A DNA stretch of 64,000 nucleotides, from contig NZ_WUMK01000005.1 of assembly GCF_009827055.1 (NCBI RefSeq), positions 461,743 through 525,742 of the forward strand, given 5' to 3'. A program made the translations under genes and the position numbers. Origin of the DNA: Shinella kummerowiae. GTDB taxonomy: Bacteria; Pseudomonadota; Alphaproteobacteria; Rhizobiales; Rhizobiaceae. The notes beneath the pieces are model-generated. The model did not search any database. It saw only the letters and a program-made list of their open reading frames with translations, and was not told the origin of the DNA. Positions 25,205-33,983 of this stretch are shown one piece after another (within the stretch, counting starts at the first letter, position 1; each line of letters starts with the position of its first letter).

Positions 25205-25894
25205 TTGAAGACACCGAAAGCCGCTCCAGCGCCCAATGACGATGCGGATGCCGCAACGCCGATGACCAAGACCGGCAGGCAGGATCGCCGTCATCTGCGC
25301 GGGCAGGCGAGCGCTCAGCGCATCATCGACACCACCATCCGCCTTATCGCCGAAGAGGGTATCGCGGGCGTCACCATGCAGCGCATCGCCCGTGAAATCG
25401 GCTCCTCCAATGCGCTGGTGGTTTTTCACTTCGGTTCGAAGGAAAAACTCTTTCGCGCGGTTCTCGAATATCTCAACGAGCAGTTCGCCCGTCTCTGGGA
25501 AGAGACGGTGAACGCGCCCGACCTTTCGGCCGCGGAGCGCGTCGTCGCTTCCATCGACTGTGCCCGGCATTTCCGCTACCGTCATCCGGACTGGGTGTCC
25601 GTCTGGGTGCTGTTCGGCAGCGACCGGCAGACCATGCAACTCGACCGCCTGATCAGCCTGCCGAGCGACAAGGCCTATCTCGCCCAGTCGCGTGCGCTGC
25701 TTGCCGAGGTGGCGCGAGATGGCGGTTACGAGAACGTGGATACGGATACGCTTGCCGAGGGGCTGAACTACCTCGTCCAGGGCGCCTGGTACTGGGATAC
25801 GTTCAATCCCGACATGGCCCGCTCGGACGCCTTGCACAAGACGGCCCTGGCCCTGCTGCGTCAGGCTTTTCCGAAAAGTTTTGCGGCTTCATAG
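25205..25894 (+). CDS. TetR/AcrR-family regulator, BetI-like
   Basis: 229 residues from a TTG start with GGGGGCG upstream. The alternative ATG at 25262 would remove 19 non-conserved residues. The DNA-binding helix-turn-helix spans about residues 35-80 (IIDTTIRLIAEEGIAGVTMQ, ending VVFHFGSKEKLF). The C-terminal part resembles BetI, the choline-responsive repressor (SLPSDKAYLAQSRALLAEV, AEGLNYLVQGAWYW). No bet genes are adjacent, so its target is not evident. Confidence 0.8.
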   Translation: MKTPKAAPAPNDDADAATPMTKTGRQDRRHLRGQASAQRIIDTTIRLIAEEGIAGVTMQRIAREIGSSNALVVFHFGSKEKLFRAVLEYLNEQFARLWEETVNAPDLSAAERVVASIDCARHFRYRHPDWVSVWVLFGSDRQTMQLDRLISLPSDKAYLAQSRALLAEVARDGGYENVDTDTLAEGLNYLVQGAWYWDTFNPDMARSDALHKTALALLRQAFPKSFAAS

Positions 25895-25921
25895 AAAAAA
25901 GGGCCCCGCACGAAGCGGGGC
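25895..25921 (-). terminator. Rho-independent terminator on the minus strand
   Basis: Read on the minus strand, GCCCCGC (25921-25915), loop TTCGT and GCGGGGC (25909-25903) are followed by CC and six Ts (25900-25895). It ends the ROK gene transcript about 180 bases downstream of its stop, or the candidate small RNA described next. On the plus strand no T-run follows. Confidence 0.85.
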
Positions 25922-25979
25922 AGCAAGCGCCACGGTTTGGCTCCCAATGACGCGGGGAAGCTCGCGGGTTGCGCGAGTG
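25895..25979 (-). ncRNA. Candidate small RNA of about 85 nt
   Basis: No gene occupies 25922-26100. On the minus strand a possible promoter, CTTCCC (26014-26009), 17 bases, CTACTT (25991-25986), moderately matches the rhizobial CTTGAC/CTATAT consensus. It points at a predicted start near 25979. The transcript would open with a perfect hairpin (CTCGCG/CGCGAG, 25977-25961), continue through a short single-stranded part and end in the strong terminator at 25895-25921. Promoter, 5' hairpin and terminator spacing all agree, but the evidence is structural only and it could equally be the 3' UTR of the ROK gene. Confidence 0.4.
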
Positions 25980-26100
25980 ATATCCAAGTAGAATGTTGCC
26001 GAAACGCAGGGAAGGTCTGATTCGGCGAATCCGGTACGCTCGTGCAAATAAACTGTGCTGACGCCTAGCGGATAAGCAGCCGCCCCGTCCATGCGGCCGC

Positions 26101-27306
26101 TTAAGGGGCCTCCTTCAAGATCGCCGAGAAGAGCGGATCGAAGGCGCGGCGGATCGGCTCGGCAGCCGCACCGAGTGCCACGGCCCAGGGACCGACCATG
26201 CCGATCTGCAGACGGGGCAGGCTTCGGTCCGGCCGGTCGGCGTTCGACGGGATCAGGGGGAACATCGCCTCGAAGAGCCGCTTCGCCAAGGGCTCCGGCG
26301 CACTGCCGGAAAGGATCACCGTCTGCGGGTCGAAGATGGTTTCGACCATATGCACGGCCTGCCGCATGTCGGCAGCGGCACCCTCTAACCAGTCAAGGAT
26401 GCGCGGATCGTCTGCAAGCGTCAGCCGCTCGACGTCGGCATAGGCTTCGGTGGTCGCCGAATCGAGGCCGAGATGCTGGAACAGTGAGGCAAGCGAGGAG
26501 CGGTGCTCCAGTGGTGACTGGGTTCCGCCCCGCGAAAACAGAACCATGCCGATCTCACCCGCATTACGGTTGCTGCCGGTATAGAGTTCTCCGCCGAGGA
26601 TGAGGCCGGCGCCGATACCATAGCCGAAATAGATGCAGACGGCGTGATCGAGACCGTCAGCCGAGCCATTCATCCGTTCCGCCGTCGCGCACGCTGTCGC
26701 GTCGTTTTGCAGGCTGGTGGCAAGCCCCGTGCCGGCCGCCAGCGTTTCCACGAGCGGAAAGGATTGCCACTGCGCCATCATCCACGTGTCATCGTCCGAA
26801 GGCGGCAGTCCGAACGGGCCGGGCATGGCGACACCCAGACCGGCAAGCCGGTGCACGGAGTCCGGAAAACGGGCGGCAAGATCGCGGCGAACGGTTTCGA
26901 TCAGGCCGAGGATGAGCTTGCTGCCCTCCGCCGGCCCTCCGGCCGGAAGGTTGGCCACAACACGTGCCACCTCACGGCCCATCAGGTCGACAGCGACGAC
27001 GCGCGTCAGATGACGATCGATCTGCACGCCGAGCGAAAAGGCCCCTTCGGGAACAAGGCGGTAGGGGGTCGAGGGTTGTCCGCGGGCGCCACGAACCACG
27101 TCTTCCGAGGCGACGAGCCCGTCGGCCTCTAAGCTTTCGATAAGGTTCGAAATTGTCTGCTTGGTCAGCCGCGTGGCGCGGGCGAGATCGGCGCGCGACA
27201 GCGGCCCGTTCAGGCGGATGGCCTCGATGACGACGCGCCGGTTATGCGCGCTCGTGCCCTCCTGGTTGGTCCCGCTCTTGGCGCGGATCGTCCGCAAATC
27301 ATGCAT
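26101..27306 (-). CDS. ROK-family transcriptional repressor
   Basis: 401 residues with an N-terminal winged helix-turn-helix at about 20-75 (RVVIEAIRLNGPLSRADLAR, LTKQTISNLIESL) and a ROK sugar-binding domain (LAGLGVAMPGPFG near 155, YGIGAGLILGGELYTG near 230). The usual ROK zinc motif CxCGxxGCxE is absent: the position reads LFSRGGTQSPLEH with no cysteines, and GEIGH reads GEIGM. It is therefore probably a regulator without kinase activity or the usual zinc site. It diverges from the sugar ABC operon. The ATG at 27306 has AGAGGG upstream; a TTG lies 6 bases before it. Confidence 0.88.
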   Translation of the reverse strand: MHDLRTIRAKSGTNQEGTSAHNRRVVIEAIRLNGPLSRADLARATRLTKQTISNLIESLEADGLVASEDVVRGARGQPSTPYRLVPEGAFSLGVQIDRHLTRVVAVDLMGREVARVVANLPAGGPAEGSKLILGLIETVRRDLAARFPDSVHRLAGLGVAMPGPFGLPPSDDDTWMMAQWQSFPLVETLAAGTGLATSLQNDATACATAERMNGSADGLDHAVCIYFGYGIGAGLILGGELYTGSNRNAGEIGMVLFSRGGTQSPLEHRSSLASLFQHLGLDSATTEAYADVERLTLADDPRILDWLEGAAADMRQAVHMVETIFDPQTVILSGSAPEPLAKRLFEAMFPLIPSNADRPDRSLPRLQIGMVGPWAVALGAAAEPIRRAFDPLFSAILKEAP

Positions 27307-27319
27307 CGGCAATTCCCTC

Positions 27320-27370
27320 TTGACACCATTTGAATAATACAGAACATTTAAGTCAAGCCATTTGACTTAA
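27320..27370 (+). promoter_or_regulatory. Promoter and palindromic operator of the ROK-controlled sugar operon
   Basis: A consensus -35 TTGACA (27320-27325) is followed after 17 bases by a weak -10 AACATT (27343-27348). A perfect 9-bp inverted repeat with 5-base spacer follows: TTAAGTCAA (27348-27356) and TTGACTTAA (27362-27370). A related half-site (CATTTGAATAAT) lies inside the -35/-10 spacer. The palindrome at the transcription start is where a ROK repressor would block polymerase. Confidence 0.65.
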
Positions 27371-27473
27371 TAGGAGCCAAAGAGTTCCAGGGAACACGAA
27401 CCAAGGACGGGCTTGCGTAACCACACGCGCCTTTCCGTCACTGTCGAGATCAAGAAGCAAAACGGAGGAAGTC

Positions 27474-28712
27474 ATGTTGAAATCAATCAAGAAATCCCTG
27501 CTTGGCGCGGCGCTGATAGCGGCCGTTTCGGCGCCGCACGCCTTTGCCGAAACCACGCTGAATGCGCTCTTCATGGCGCAGGCCGCCTATAGCGAAGCCG
27601 ATGTGCGCGCCATGACCGACGCCTTCAGCAAGGCGAACCCGGACGTCAAGGTGAACCTCGAATTCGTGCCCTACGAGGGCCTGCACGATAAGGCCGTGCT
27701 CGCTCAGGGCTCCGGCAGCGGCTACGACGTCGTGCTGTTCGACGTGATCTGGCCGGCCGAATATGCGACGAACAACGTGCTCGTCGACGTGTCCTCGCGC
27801 ATCACCGACGACATGAAGAAGGGCGTGCTGCCGGGCGCCTGGACGACCGTCAACTATGACGGCAAGTCCTATGGCATGCCGTGGATTCTCGACACGAAAT
27901 ACCTGTTCTACAACAAGGAAATCCTCGAAAAGGCCGGCATCAAGGCACCGCCGAAGACCTGGGCTGAGCTCAACGATCAGGCCAAGATCATCAAGGACAA
28001 GGGCCTGCTGGCAACGCCGATCGCCTGGAGCTGGTCGCAGGCCGAAGCCGCGATCTGCGACTACACCACGCTGGTCAGCGCCTATGGCGGCGAATTCCTG
28101 AAGGACGGCAAGCCGGCCTTTACCGAAGGCGGCGGTCTCGACGCGCTGAAGTATATGGTCGACAGCTACAAGTCGGGCCTCACCAACCCCAACTCCAAGG
28201 AGTTCCTGGAAGAGGACGTGCGCAACGTCTTCCAGAACGGCGAGGCGGCCTTCGCGCTGAACTGGACCTACATGTACAACATGGCCAATGGCGGCAAGGA
28301 CAGCAAGGTTGCCGGCAAGGTCGGCGTCGTGCCGGCACCGGGCGTCGAAGGCAAGAGCACGGTTTCGGCCGTCAACGGCTCGATGGGTCTCGGCGTCACC
28401 ACGACGAGCAAACATCCCGACGAGGCCTGGAAATACATCGTGCACATGACTTCGCAGGAGACGCAGAACGCCTATGCGAAGCTCAGCCTGCCGATCTGGG
28501 CTTCTTCCTATGAGGATGCGGCCGTCACCGCCGGCCAGGAAGAGCTTATCGCAGCCGCCAAGCTCGGCCTTGCCGCGATGTATCCGCGTCCGACGACAGC
28601 GAAGTACCAGGAACTATCGACGGCGCTCCAGCAGGCCATTCAGGAAGCGCTGCTCGATCAGGCATCGCCCGAGGATGCGCTGAAGTCCGCCGCGGAAAAC
28701 AGCGGCCTCTGA
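27474..28712 (+). CDS. Sugar ABC transporter substrate-binding protein
   Basis: Family 1 extracellular solute-binding protein of 412 residues that captures a carbohydrate in the periplasm. The signal peptide is residues 1 to about 25 (LLGAALIAAVSAPHAFA). Typical segments are YDVVLFDVIWPAEYATNNVL near 83 and GMPWILDTKYLFYNKEIL near 130. GGAGGAAG precedes the ATG. It is the first gene of an operon of binding protein, two permeases, SIS protein, kinase and ATPase under the divergent ROK repressor. The ligand is not recognisable. Confidence 0.9.
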   Translation: MLKSIKKSLLGAALIAAVSAPHAFAETTLNALFMAQAAYSEADVRAMTDAFSKANPDVKVNLEFVPYEGLHDKAVLAQGSGSGYDVVLFDVIWPAEYATNNVLVDVSSRITDDMKKGVLPGAWTTVNYDGKSYGMPWILDTKYLFYNKEILEKAGIKAPPKTWAELNDQAKIIKDKGLLATPIAWSWSQAEAAICDYTTLVSAYGGEFLKDGKPAFTEGGGLDALKYMVDSYKSGLTNPNSKEFLEEDVRNVFQNGEAAFALNWTYMYNMANGGKDSKVAGKVGVVPAPGVEGKSTVSAVNGSMGLGVTTTSKHPDEAWKYIVHMTSQETQNAYAKLSLPIWASSYEDAAVTAGQEELIAAAKLGLAAMYPRPTTAKYQELSTALQQAIQEALLDQASPEDALKSAAENSGL

Positions 28713-28723
28713 TATCACGCCTT

Positions 28724-28745
28724 GCGGGCGGCCCCGGTCGCCCGC
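28724..28745 (+). other. GC-rich hairpin after the sugar-binding-protein gene
   Basis: GCGGGCG (28724-28730) pairs with CGCCCGC (28739-28745), with CC/GG pairing inside the loop. It lies between the binding protein and the first permease. There is no T-run. It probably stabilises the upstream mRNA segment or attenuates transcription. Confidence 0.45.
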
Positions 28746-28781
28746 ACACTTTCCTTCCCGACAATCGATGACGAGGACGCT

Positions 28782-29666
28782 ATGTCCGGCACCTGGATGA
28801 CGACCCGGGCATGGCTTCTCATGCTGCCACTTCTGATAATCATGCTCGCCGTGATCGGCTGGCCGATGATCGATACGGTCCGGCTGTCCTTCACCGATGC
28901 CAAGCTGGTGGGTGCTGCCGGCAATTTCGTCGGTTTCGACAATTACCTGAAAATGCTGGGAAGCAGTAACTTCCAGCGTGCGCTCTGGGCGACCACCTGG
29001 TTTGCCGTGGTGTCAGTGACGGCGGAAATGGTGATCGGCGTTCTCGCCGCCTTGCTTCTGAACCAGCAGTTTTACGGCCGCACGGTGCTGCGCGCCCTGT
29101 TGATCCTGCCCTGGGCCTTGCCGACCGTCGTCAACGCGACCCTGTGGCGGCTCATCTACAACCCGGAGTATGGCGCTCTGAATGCGGTGCTGACGCAGAT
29201 CGGCCTTCTCGACAGCTACCGCTCCTGGCTCGGCGAACCGGGAACCGCGATGACGGCACTGATCATCGCCGATTGCTGGAAGAATTTCCCGCTCGTCGCC
29301 CTCATCACACTCGCTGCCCTTCAGGCCGTACCGCGCGACATCACCTCCGCCTCGCTGGTCGATGGCGCCGGTTCCTTCGCCCGCTTCCGTTTCGTCATCC
29401 TGCCCTATCTCGCCGGGCCGCTGATGGTGGCGCTGGTGCTACGCACGATCGAGGCTTTCAAGGTGTTCGATATCATCTGGGTCATGACACGCGGCGGCCC
29501 GGCCAATTCGACACGCACCCTGTCGATCCTCGTCTATCAGGAGGCCTTTTCCTTCCAGCGTGCGGGCTCAGGGGCGTCGCTCGCCCTCGTGGTCACGCTC
29601 ATCGTCACGGTTCTGGCGATCGGCTACGGCATGCTGGTGCGCCGCGCCGCTGGGAGTGCCGCCTGA
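28782..29666 (+). CDS. Sugar ABC transporter permease (MalF type)
   Basis: 294 residues, six membrane helices, binding-protein-dependent transport domain. The loop that docks on the ATPase is around residues 205-225 (DITSASLVDGAGSFARFRFV). The ATG at 28782 has GAGG upstream; the frame runs 20 codons further through the hairpin region. It overlaps the second permease gene by one base (TGATG). Confidence 0.9.
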   Translation: MSGTWMTTRAWLLMLPLLIIMLAVIGWPMIDTVRLSFTDAKLVGAAGNFVGFDNYLKMLGSSNFQRALWATTWFAVVSVTAEMVIGVLAALLLNQQFYGRTVLRALLILPWALPTVVNATLWRLIYNPEYGALNAVLTQIGLLDSYRSWLGEPGTAMTALIIADCWKNFPLVALITLAALQAVPRDITSASLVDGAGSFARFRFVILPYLAGPLMVALVLRTIEAFKVFDIIWVMTRGGPANSTRTLSILVYQEAFSFQRAGSGASLALVVTLIVTVLAIGYGMLVRRAAGSAA

Positions 29667-30511
29667 TGGAACGCCGCAGTCTTCTCGCCTCCGTGCTGAT
29701 CCATGCCGCAGCGCTTCTGCTGGCCGCCGTCATCCTCGCGCCGATCTTCTGGCTCTTCGTCATGAGCATCTCGCCGGCTGCCGATCTCGTGGCAAAACCG
29801 TTGCGCTGGTGGCCAAGTGAAGTCGATTTCTCGCGCTACGCAACGCTGCTGTCGACCATCCCGAACAGCGCCGGCGCGGCCTTCACTGCCTCGCTCGTCA
29901 ACAGCATCCTGGTCGCCAGTATGGCGACCATCGCCGCCATAGCGCTCGCCATTCCCGCCGGCTGGGCCGTTTCGCGCACGCCTTCGATCGGCTGGTCACT
30001 ATCGCTGGTCATCGCCACCTATATGCTGCCACCGGTCGCGCTGGCCGTGCCGCTTTATATGGGGCTCGCGGCCCTGGGGCTGCTCAACTCCGTCTTCGGC
30101 CTGGCGCTCGTCTATCTCAGCATCCTCGCACCCTTCACGACCTGGCTCATGAAATCGGGCTTCGACGGCATTCCGCGCGAGATCGAGCAGGCGGCGATGA
30201 TGGATGGTGCAAGCCTCTTTGCCACGCTGCGCATCGTCACCCTGCCGCTCGCCCTGCCGATCGTCGCCACCTCGGCGCTGTTTGCCTTCCTGCTCGGCTG
30301 GGACGAGTTTTTCTATGCGCTGCTCTTCACCTCGGATCAGCGCGCACGAACCTTGACGGTAGCCATCGCCGACCTCGCCGGCGGCCGTGTTTCCGATTAC
30401 GGGCTGATTGCCACAGCCGGCGTGCTTGCCGCGCTGCCGCCGGTCGCGGTTGGCCTTCTCATGCAGCGGGCCTTGATCTCGGGCCTCACCAGCGGCGGTG
30501 TGAAAGGATGA
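29666..30511 (+). CDS. Sugar ABC transporter permease (MalG type)
   Basis: 281 residues, six helices. The EAA-type loop is EIEQAAMMDGASLFATLRIV near residue 172, with GWDEFFYALLFTS near 212 as in MalG-family partners. It starts in the stop codon of the upstream permease; the long open frame before 29666 is shadow. It overlaps the SIS gene by ATGA. Confidence 0.9.
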   Translation: MERRSLLASVLIHAAALLLAAVILAPIFWLFVMSISPAADLVAKPLRWWPSEVDFSRYATLLSTIPNSAGAAFTASLVNSILVASMATIAAIALAIPAGWAVSRTPSIGWSLSLVIATYMLPPVALAVPLYMGLAALGLLNSVFGLALVYLSILAPFTTWLMKSGFDGIPREIEQAAMMDGASLFATLRIVTLPLALPIVATSALFAFLLGWDEFFYALLFTSDQRARTLTVAIADLAGGRVSDYGLIATAGVLAALPPVAVGLLMQRALISGLTSGGVKG

Positions 30512-31524
30512 CCATGACGATGACACGACCAGAGGGTGTTCGAGCAATCGAGCGGGAAATGGCCCGGCAGCATGCCGACGCGCTTGCCTCCTTCCGCGCC
30601 AATGACGAGATGGCCGAGAAGGCGGCCGCAAGCCTGAGACGTACCGGAAAACTGCTGCTGCTCGGCATGGGCGGTTCGCACGCCGTCGGCCGGGCCGTCG
30701 AGCCGCTCTACCGCCTCCTCGGTATCGACGCGATTGCCCTGCCGCTGTCCGAACAGCTCGGTGCACCGCTGGCGCTTGATGGCCGTACAGTCTTCATCAC
30801 CTCGCAATCGGGCGAAAGCGCGGAAGTGCTGCGCTGGTACGACGAGGCCGGCGGTAACGCCGAAACCTTCGGCTTCACGCTCGAAAACGGCTCTTTCCTC
30901 GCCCGCACCGCGCCCAGCCTGGTCGGTCACGGCGGTACGGAACAGGCCTTTGCGGCGACGCGGAGCCTGACGGTGAGTTTCGCCCTGCATCTCGCTATCC
31001 TCGCAGCACTCGGCGAGGACGCTTCGGCAGCCGTCGATGCGCTGGAGAACCCGCAGGAGCCCGCCATCGGCGAGGCGCTGTCCGTCCTTTCCGACGTCCG
31101 TTCGGTGGTGACATCCGGACGGCGGCTGCAGGGCCTCGCGGAGGCGATCGCACTCGGCTTTACAGAACTCTCCCGTGTGCCGTGTTTCTCGCTGGAAGGC
31201 GGCCAGTTGCGGCATGGGCCCATGGAAATGCTGTCGCCGGAGGTGGGCATCGTCCTGTTCCGCAGCGATGACGCGACAGCCGATCTCGTGACCGCCATGG
31301 CGATGTCTGTGATCGAGGCCGGCGCCAGGCTCGTGATCTTCGATACCTCCGGCCGCCCGCCGGTCCCAGGAGCGGCAACGATCGTATTCCCGCCGCTGAC
31401 GGGGCTTGCCGCCGTCTTCGCCATGCTACCGACGGTGCAGCGTCTGATGATCGCCTTTGCGGAAGCGCGTGTCGCCGATGCCGGAACGCCGGTGCGCTCC
31501 AGCAAGATTACCCGGAGTGAATGA
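30508..31524 (+). CDS. SIS-domain sugar isomerase/deglycase (GlmS/AgaS/FrlB-like)
   Basis: 338 residues with two SIS phosphosugar-binding domains. The first has SQSGES at 99-104; the second carries EGGQLRHGPME near 230, like the isomerase domain of GlmS. Enzymes of this type isomerise or deaminate/deglycate amino-sugar phosphates. Followed directly by a PfkB kinase, it suggests that an imported amino-sugar or glycated amine is first phosphorylated and then split or isomerised. It starts at the ATGA overlap with the permease. The exact substrate is unknown. Confidence 0.82.
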   Translation: MTMTMTRPEGVRAIEREMARQHADALASFRANDEMAEKAAASLRRTGKLLLLGMGGSHAVGRAVEPLYRLLGIDAIALPLSEQLGAPLALDGRTVFITSQSGESAEVLRWYDEAGGNAETFGFTLENGSFLARTAPSLVGHGGTEQAFAATRSLTVSFALHLAILAALGEDASAAVDALENPQEPAIGEALSVLSDVRSVVTSGRRLQGLAEAIALGFTELSRVPCFSLEGGQLRHGPMEMLSPEVGIVLFRSDDATADLVTAMAMSVIEAGARLVIFDTSGRPPVPGAATIVFPPLTGLAAVFAMLPTVQRLMIAFAEARVADAGTPVRSSKITRSE

Positions 31525-32448
31525 GTGAAACCGCTTGCCGTTATCGGAAACGTCAATGTCGATCTGATCATGGGCCCGGCCGCGCCCTGGCCGCAGCCCG
31601 GCACGGAAATCATCGTCGACCACGACGAGTTGCGCGCCGGCGGTTCGGCCGGCAACACGGCCCTTGCCTGGCTGGCCCTCGGCACGCCTTTCGAGATCGC
31701 CGCAAGCATCGGCAGCGACCGTTTCGGGGCTTGGCTTGCGGAGAATTTCGGTGAGCATGCCAGCAATTGGCCGGTACATGGCGAAAGCACCACGCTCTCG
31801 GTCGGCATCACCCATCCGGACGGCGAGCGCACCTTCTTCACGACACGGGGCCATCTGCCGCTCTTCAGTCTGGAGGATGTTTTCGCCGTGCTCGACGGGC
31901 CGCGTCTTGCCGGCGGCATCGCGCTGCTGTGCGGCTCCTTCCTCACCGACAAGCTGGTGGAGGATTACGATCGCTTTTTCGACTGGGCGGATCGCCACGA
32001 CATCGCCGTTGCCCTTGATACCGGCTGGCCGCTGGCGGGCTGGACGAAAACCAACAAGAGGGCAGCCAGAGGCTGGCTGTCGCGCTGCCGCATCGCCCTG
32101 TTCAACGAGGTGGAGACGACCAATCTCGCCGAGGTGTCCGACCCGAGCGAGGCGGCGTCCATCCTCCGCCGGGGCATGCCGGCGGGTGCCATCGTCGTGG
32201 TGAAAAGCGGACCGAACGGCGCGATCGCTCTCGATGCCGACGGCAAGGTTTTTCGCGCCGAGGCGCCCGCCGTGACGGTCATCGACACGATTGGCGCCGG
32301 AGACGTCTTCAACGCGGCTTTCCTGGCCGCCTTCGCCGCCGGCAACGGGCTCGAAGAGAGCCTTGCCGTAGGAACCCGCGTCGCGTCGCGCGCCATTTCC
32401 ACCAATCCTCGACGCTACGCACCGACCTTGCAGGAAGCCCGCGCATGA
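31525..32448 (+). CDS. PfkB/ribokinase-family carbohydrate kinase
   Basis: 307 residues from a GTG start immediately after the SIS stop. PfkB signatures are present: AGGSAGNTALAWLALG near residue 38 (substrate site) and the catalytic VIDTIGAGDVFNAAFLAAF near 252, with Asp in GAGD as the base. It phosphorylates a sugar or sugar derivative taken up by the operon's ABC transporter. It overlaps the ATPase gene by 4 bases. Confidence 0.87.
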   Translation: MKPLAVIGNVNVDLIMGPAAPWPQPGTEIIVDHDELRAGGSAGNTALAWLALGTPFEIAASIGSDRFGAWLAENFGEHASNWPVHGESTTLSVGITHPDGERTFFTTRGHLPLFSLEDVFAVLDGPRLAGGIALLCGSFLTDKLVEDYDRFFDWADRHDIAVALDTGWPLAGWTKTNKRAARGWLSRCRIALFNEVETTNLAEVSDPSEAASILRRGMPAGAIVVVKSGPNGAIALDADGKVFRAEAPAVTVIDTIGAGDVFNAAFLAAFAAGNGLEESLAVGTRVASRAISTNPRRYAPTLQEARA

Positions 32449-33509
32449 GCACGCTGACCATCAACGCCATCCGCAAGAGCTACGGCGCCGTCGAGACGCT
32501 GAAGGGCATCGACATCGCGCTGGAAAGCGGCGAATTCCTCGTGCTGCTCGGGGCGTCCGGTTGCGGCAAGTCCACGCTGCTTAACATCATTGCCGGCCTT
32601 GCCGAGCCGACCAGCGGCGACATCCGCATCGGCGAGCGCTCCATCGTCGGCGTGCACCCGAAAGACCGGGACATCGCGATGGTGTTCCAGTCCTACGCGC
32701 TCTATCCCAATCTCACCGTGCACCGGAACATCGGCTTCGGGCTTGAAATGCGCAAGGTCGACAAGGCCGAGCGTGACCGCGCGGTGCACGAAACGGCGAA
32801 GCTGCTGCAGATCGAAAACCTTCTGGACCGCAAACCCGGCCAGCTTTCCGGTGGCCAGCGCCAGCGCGTGGCGATCGGCCGGGCGCTGGTGCGCAATCCA
32901 AAGATCTTTCTCTTCGACGAACCGCTTTCCAATCTTGATGCGAAGCTGCGCATGGAGATGCGCACCGAGCTGAAGCGCCTGCACCAGATGACCCGGACGA
33001 CGGTGGTCTATGTCACGCATGACCAGATCGAGGCGATGACGCTTGCAACCCGCATCGCGGTGATGCGCAACGGCCGTATCGAACAGCTCGACACGCCGGA
33101 GAAGATCTACAACCGGCCGGCGACGCTCTACGTCGCGACCTTTGTCGGCGCTCCGCCGATGAACCTGCTGGCCGCGACTGCGGGTGAGGGGGGGCTCCAG
33201 ATCGACGGCTCGGATATCGTCGTGTCGGTGCCAGGGCTGGAATCCGCCGCGCCGGGGCGCCGGCTGGTTCTCGGCATCCGCCCGGAGGCGATTGGAAAAG
33301 CCGATGGTGTCCTGTCGCTGTCGGCGCGCTGCGAGGTCGCGGAACTGACCGGCCCGGAACTGGTCGTCACCGCGATGGTCGGAAACCAGCGTATCGTTGC
33401 AGCCCTTCCGGCCTCGACCAAACTTCAGGCGGGCGACGCGATCGTGCTCAGCGCCGATCCCGCTGCCTTTCACGTCTTCGACGCGCAAACGGAACAGCGA
33501 CTGAACTGA
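32445..33509 (+). CDS. Sugar ABC transporter ATPase (UgpC/MalK/MsmK type)
   Basis: 354 residues. Walker A GASGCGKST is at 36-44, signature LSGGQRQRVAIGRAL near 135 and Walker B IFLFDEPLSNLD near 156-167. A C-terminal TOBE/regulatory domain follows from about 240 (PPMNLLAAT, LGIRPEAIGKA). It energises the two permeases upstream, and this class can also serve several sugar importers. It is the last gene of the operon. Confidence 0.92.
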   Translation: MSTLTINAIRKSYGAVETLKGIDIALESGEFLVLLGASGCGKSTLLNIIAGLAEPTSGDIRIGERSIVGVHPKDRDIAMVFQSYALYPNLTVHRNIGFGLEMRKVDKAERDRAVHETAKLLQIENLLDRKPGQLSGGQRQRVAIGRALVRNPKIFLFDEPLSNLDAKLRMEMRTELKRLHQMTRTTVVYVTHDQIEAMTLATRIAVMRNGRIEQLDTPEKIYNRPATLYVATFVGAPPMNLLAATAGEGGLQIDGSDIVVSVPGLESAAPGRRLVLGIRPEAIGKADGVLSLSARCEVAELTGPELVVTAMVGNQRIVAALPASTKLQAGDAIVLSADPAAFHVFDAQTEQRLN

Positions 33510-33692
33510 CGGCACCGATCCGATTCCAGCCATTCCCGCCGGACAAAACCAGAGACGGTCGTGAGCGGTGGCCGTAGCGCTAGATACTTGGCGTTATGTC
33601 CCGACTTTTCTTGTTCAAAAAACATGAGTATTAAAGTTGTGTTTTAATTGCGCGACAGCGTTTCGCGCAGCCTAGGAATAAGAGGAAAAGCT

Positions 33693-33983
33693 ATGATCGA
33701 ATCCACCGCCTATCTGAGCACCGAACACGGTGCGAAATATCTGGTGCAATTGTGCAAGCACTTCGCCCACAAAGTCGACGTCACCTATTCAGACAATCAT
33801 GGCGAATGCCGCTTCGACCGCGGTGTCGCCACACTGGACGCCGATGCGGAGGGTTTGCGCATGACGGTGAAGGCGGCCGATGAGGAGGGTCTTGGATGGG
33901 GCCAGTCGGTCATCGAATCGCACCTCGTCCGTTTTGCTTTCCGCGAGGAACTCGGCGCTTTCGACTGGCAGCGTCAGATTTAA
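33693..33983 (+). CDS. DUF2218 protein
   Basis: 96 residues, matching DUF2218 (STEHGAKYLVQLCKHFAHKV, then SHLVRFAFREELGAFDW). Family members are small cytoplasmic proteins, often near iron or siderophore genes in other bacteria; none is near here. The ATG at 33693 has AGAGGAAA upstream; the frame extends 15 codons further. The upstream region is AT-rich, with the inverted repeat ATTAAA/TTTAAT around 33631-33650, possibly its promoter or operator. Confidence 0.8.
   Translation: MIESTAYLSTEHGAKYLVQLCKHFAHKVDVTYSDNHGECRFDRGVATLDADAEGLRMTVKAADEEGLGWGQSVIESHLVRFAFREELGAFDWQRQI

Noticed and set aside
25889..26092. 67-codon minus-strand frame beside the ROK gene
   Set aside because: No ribosome site or family resemblance, and it runs through a strong terminator hairpin; a transcript without coding role fits better.
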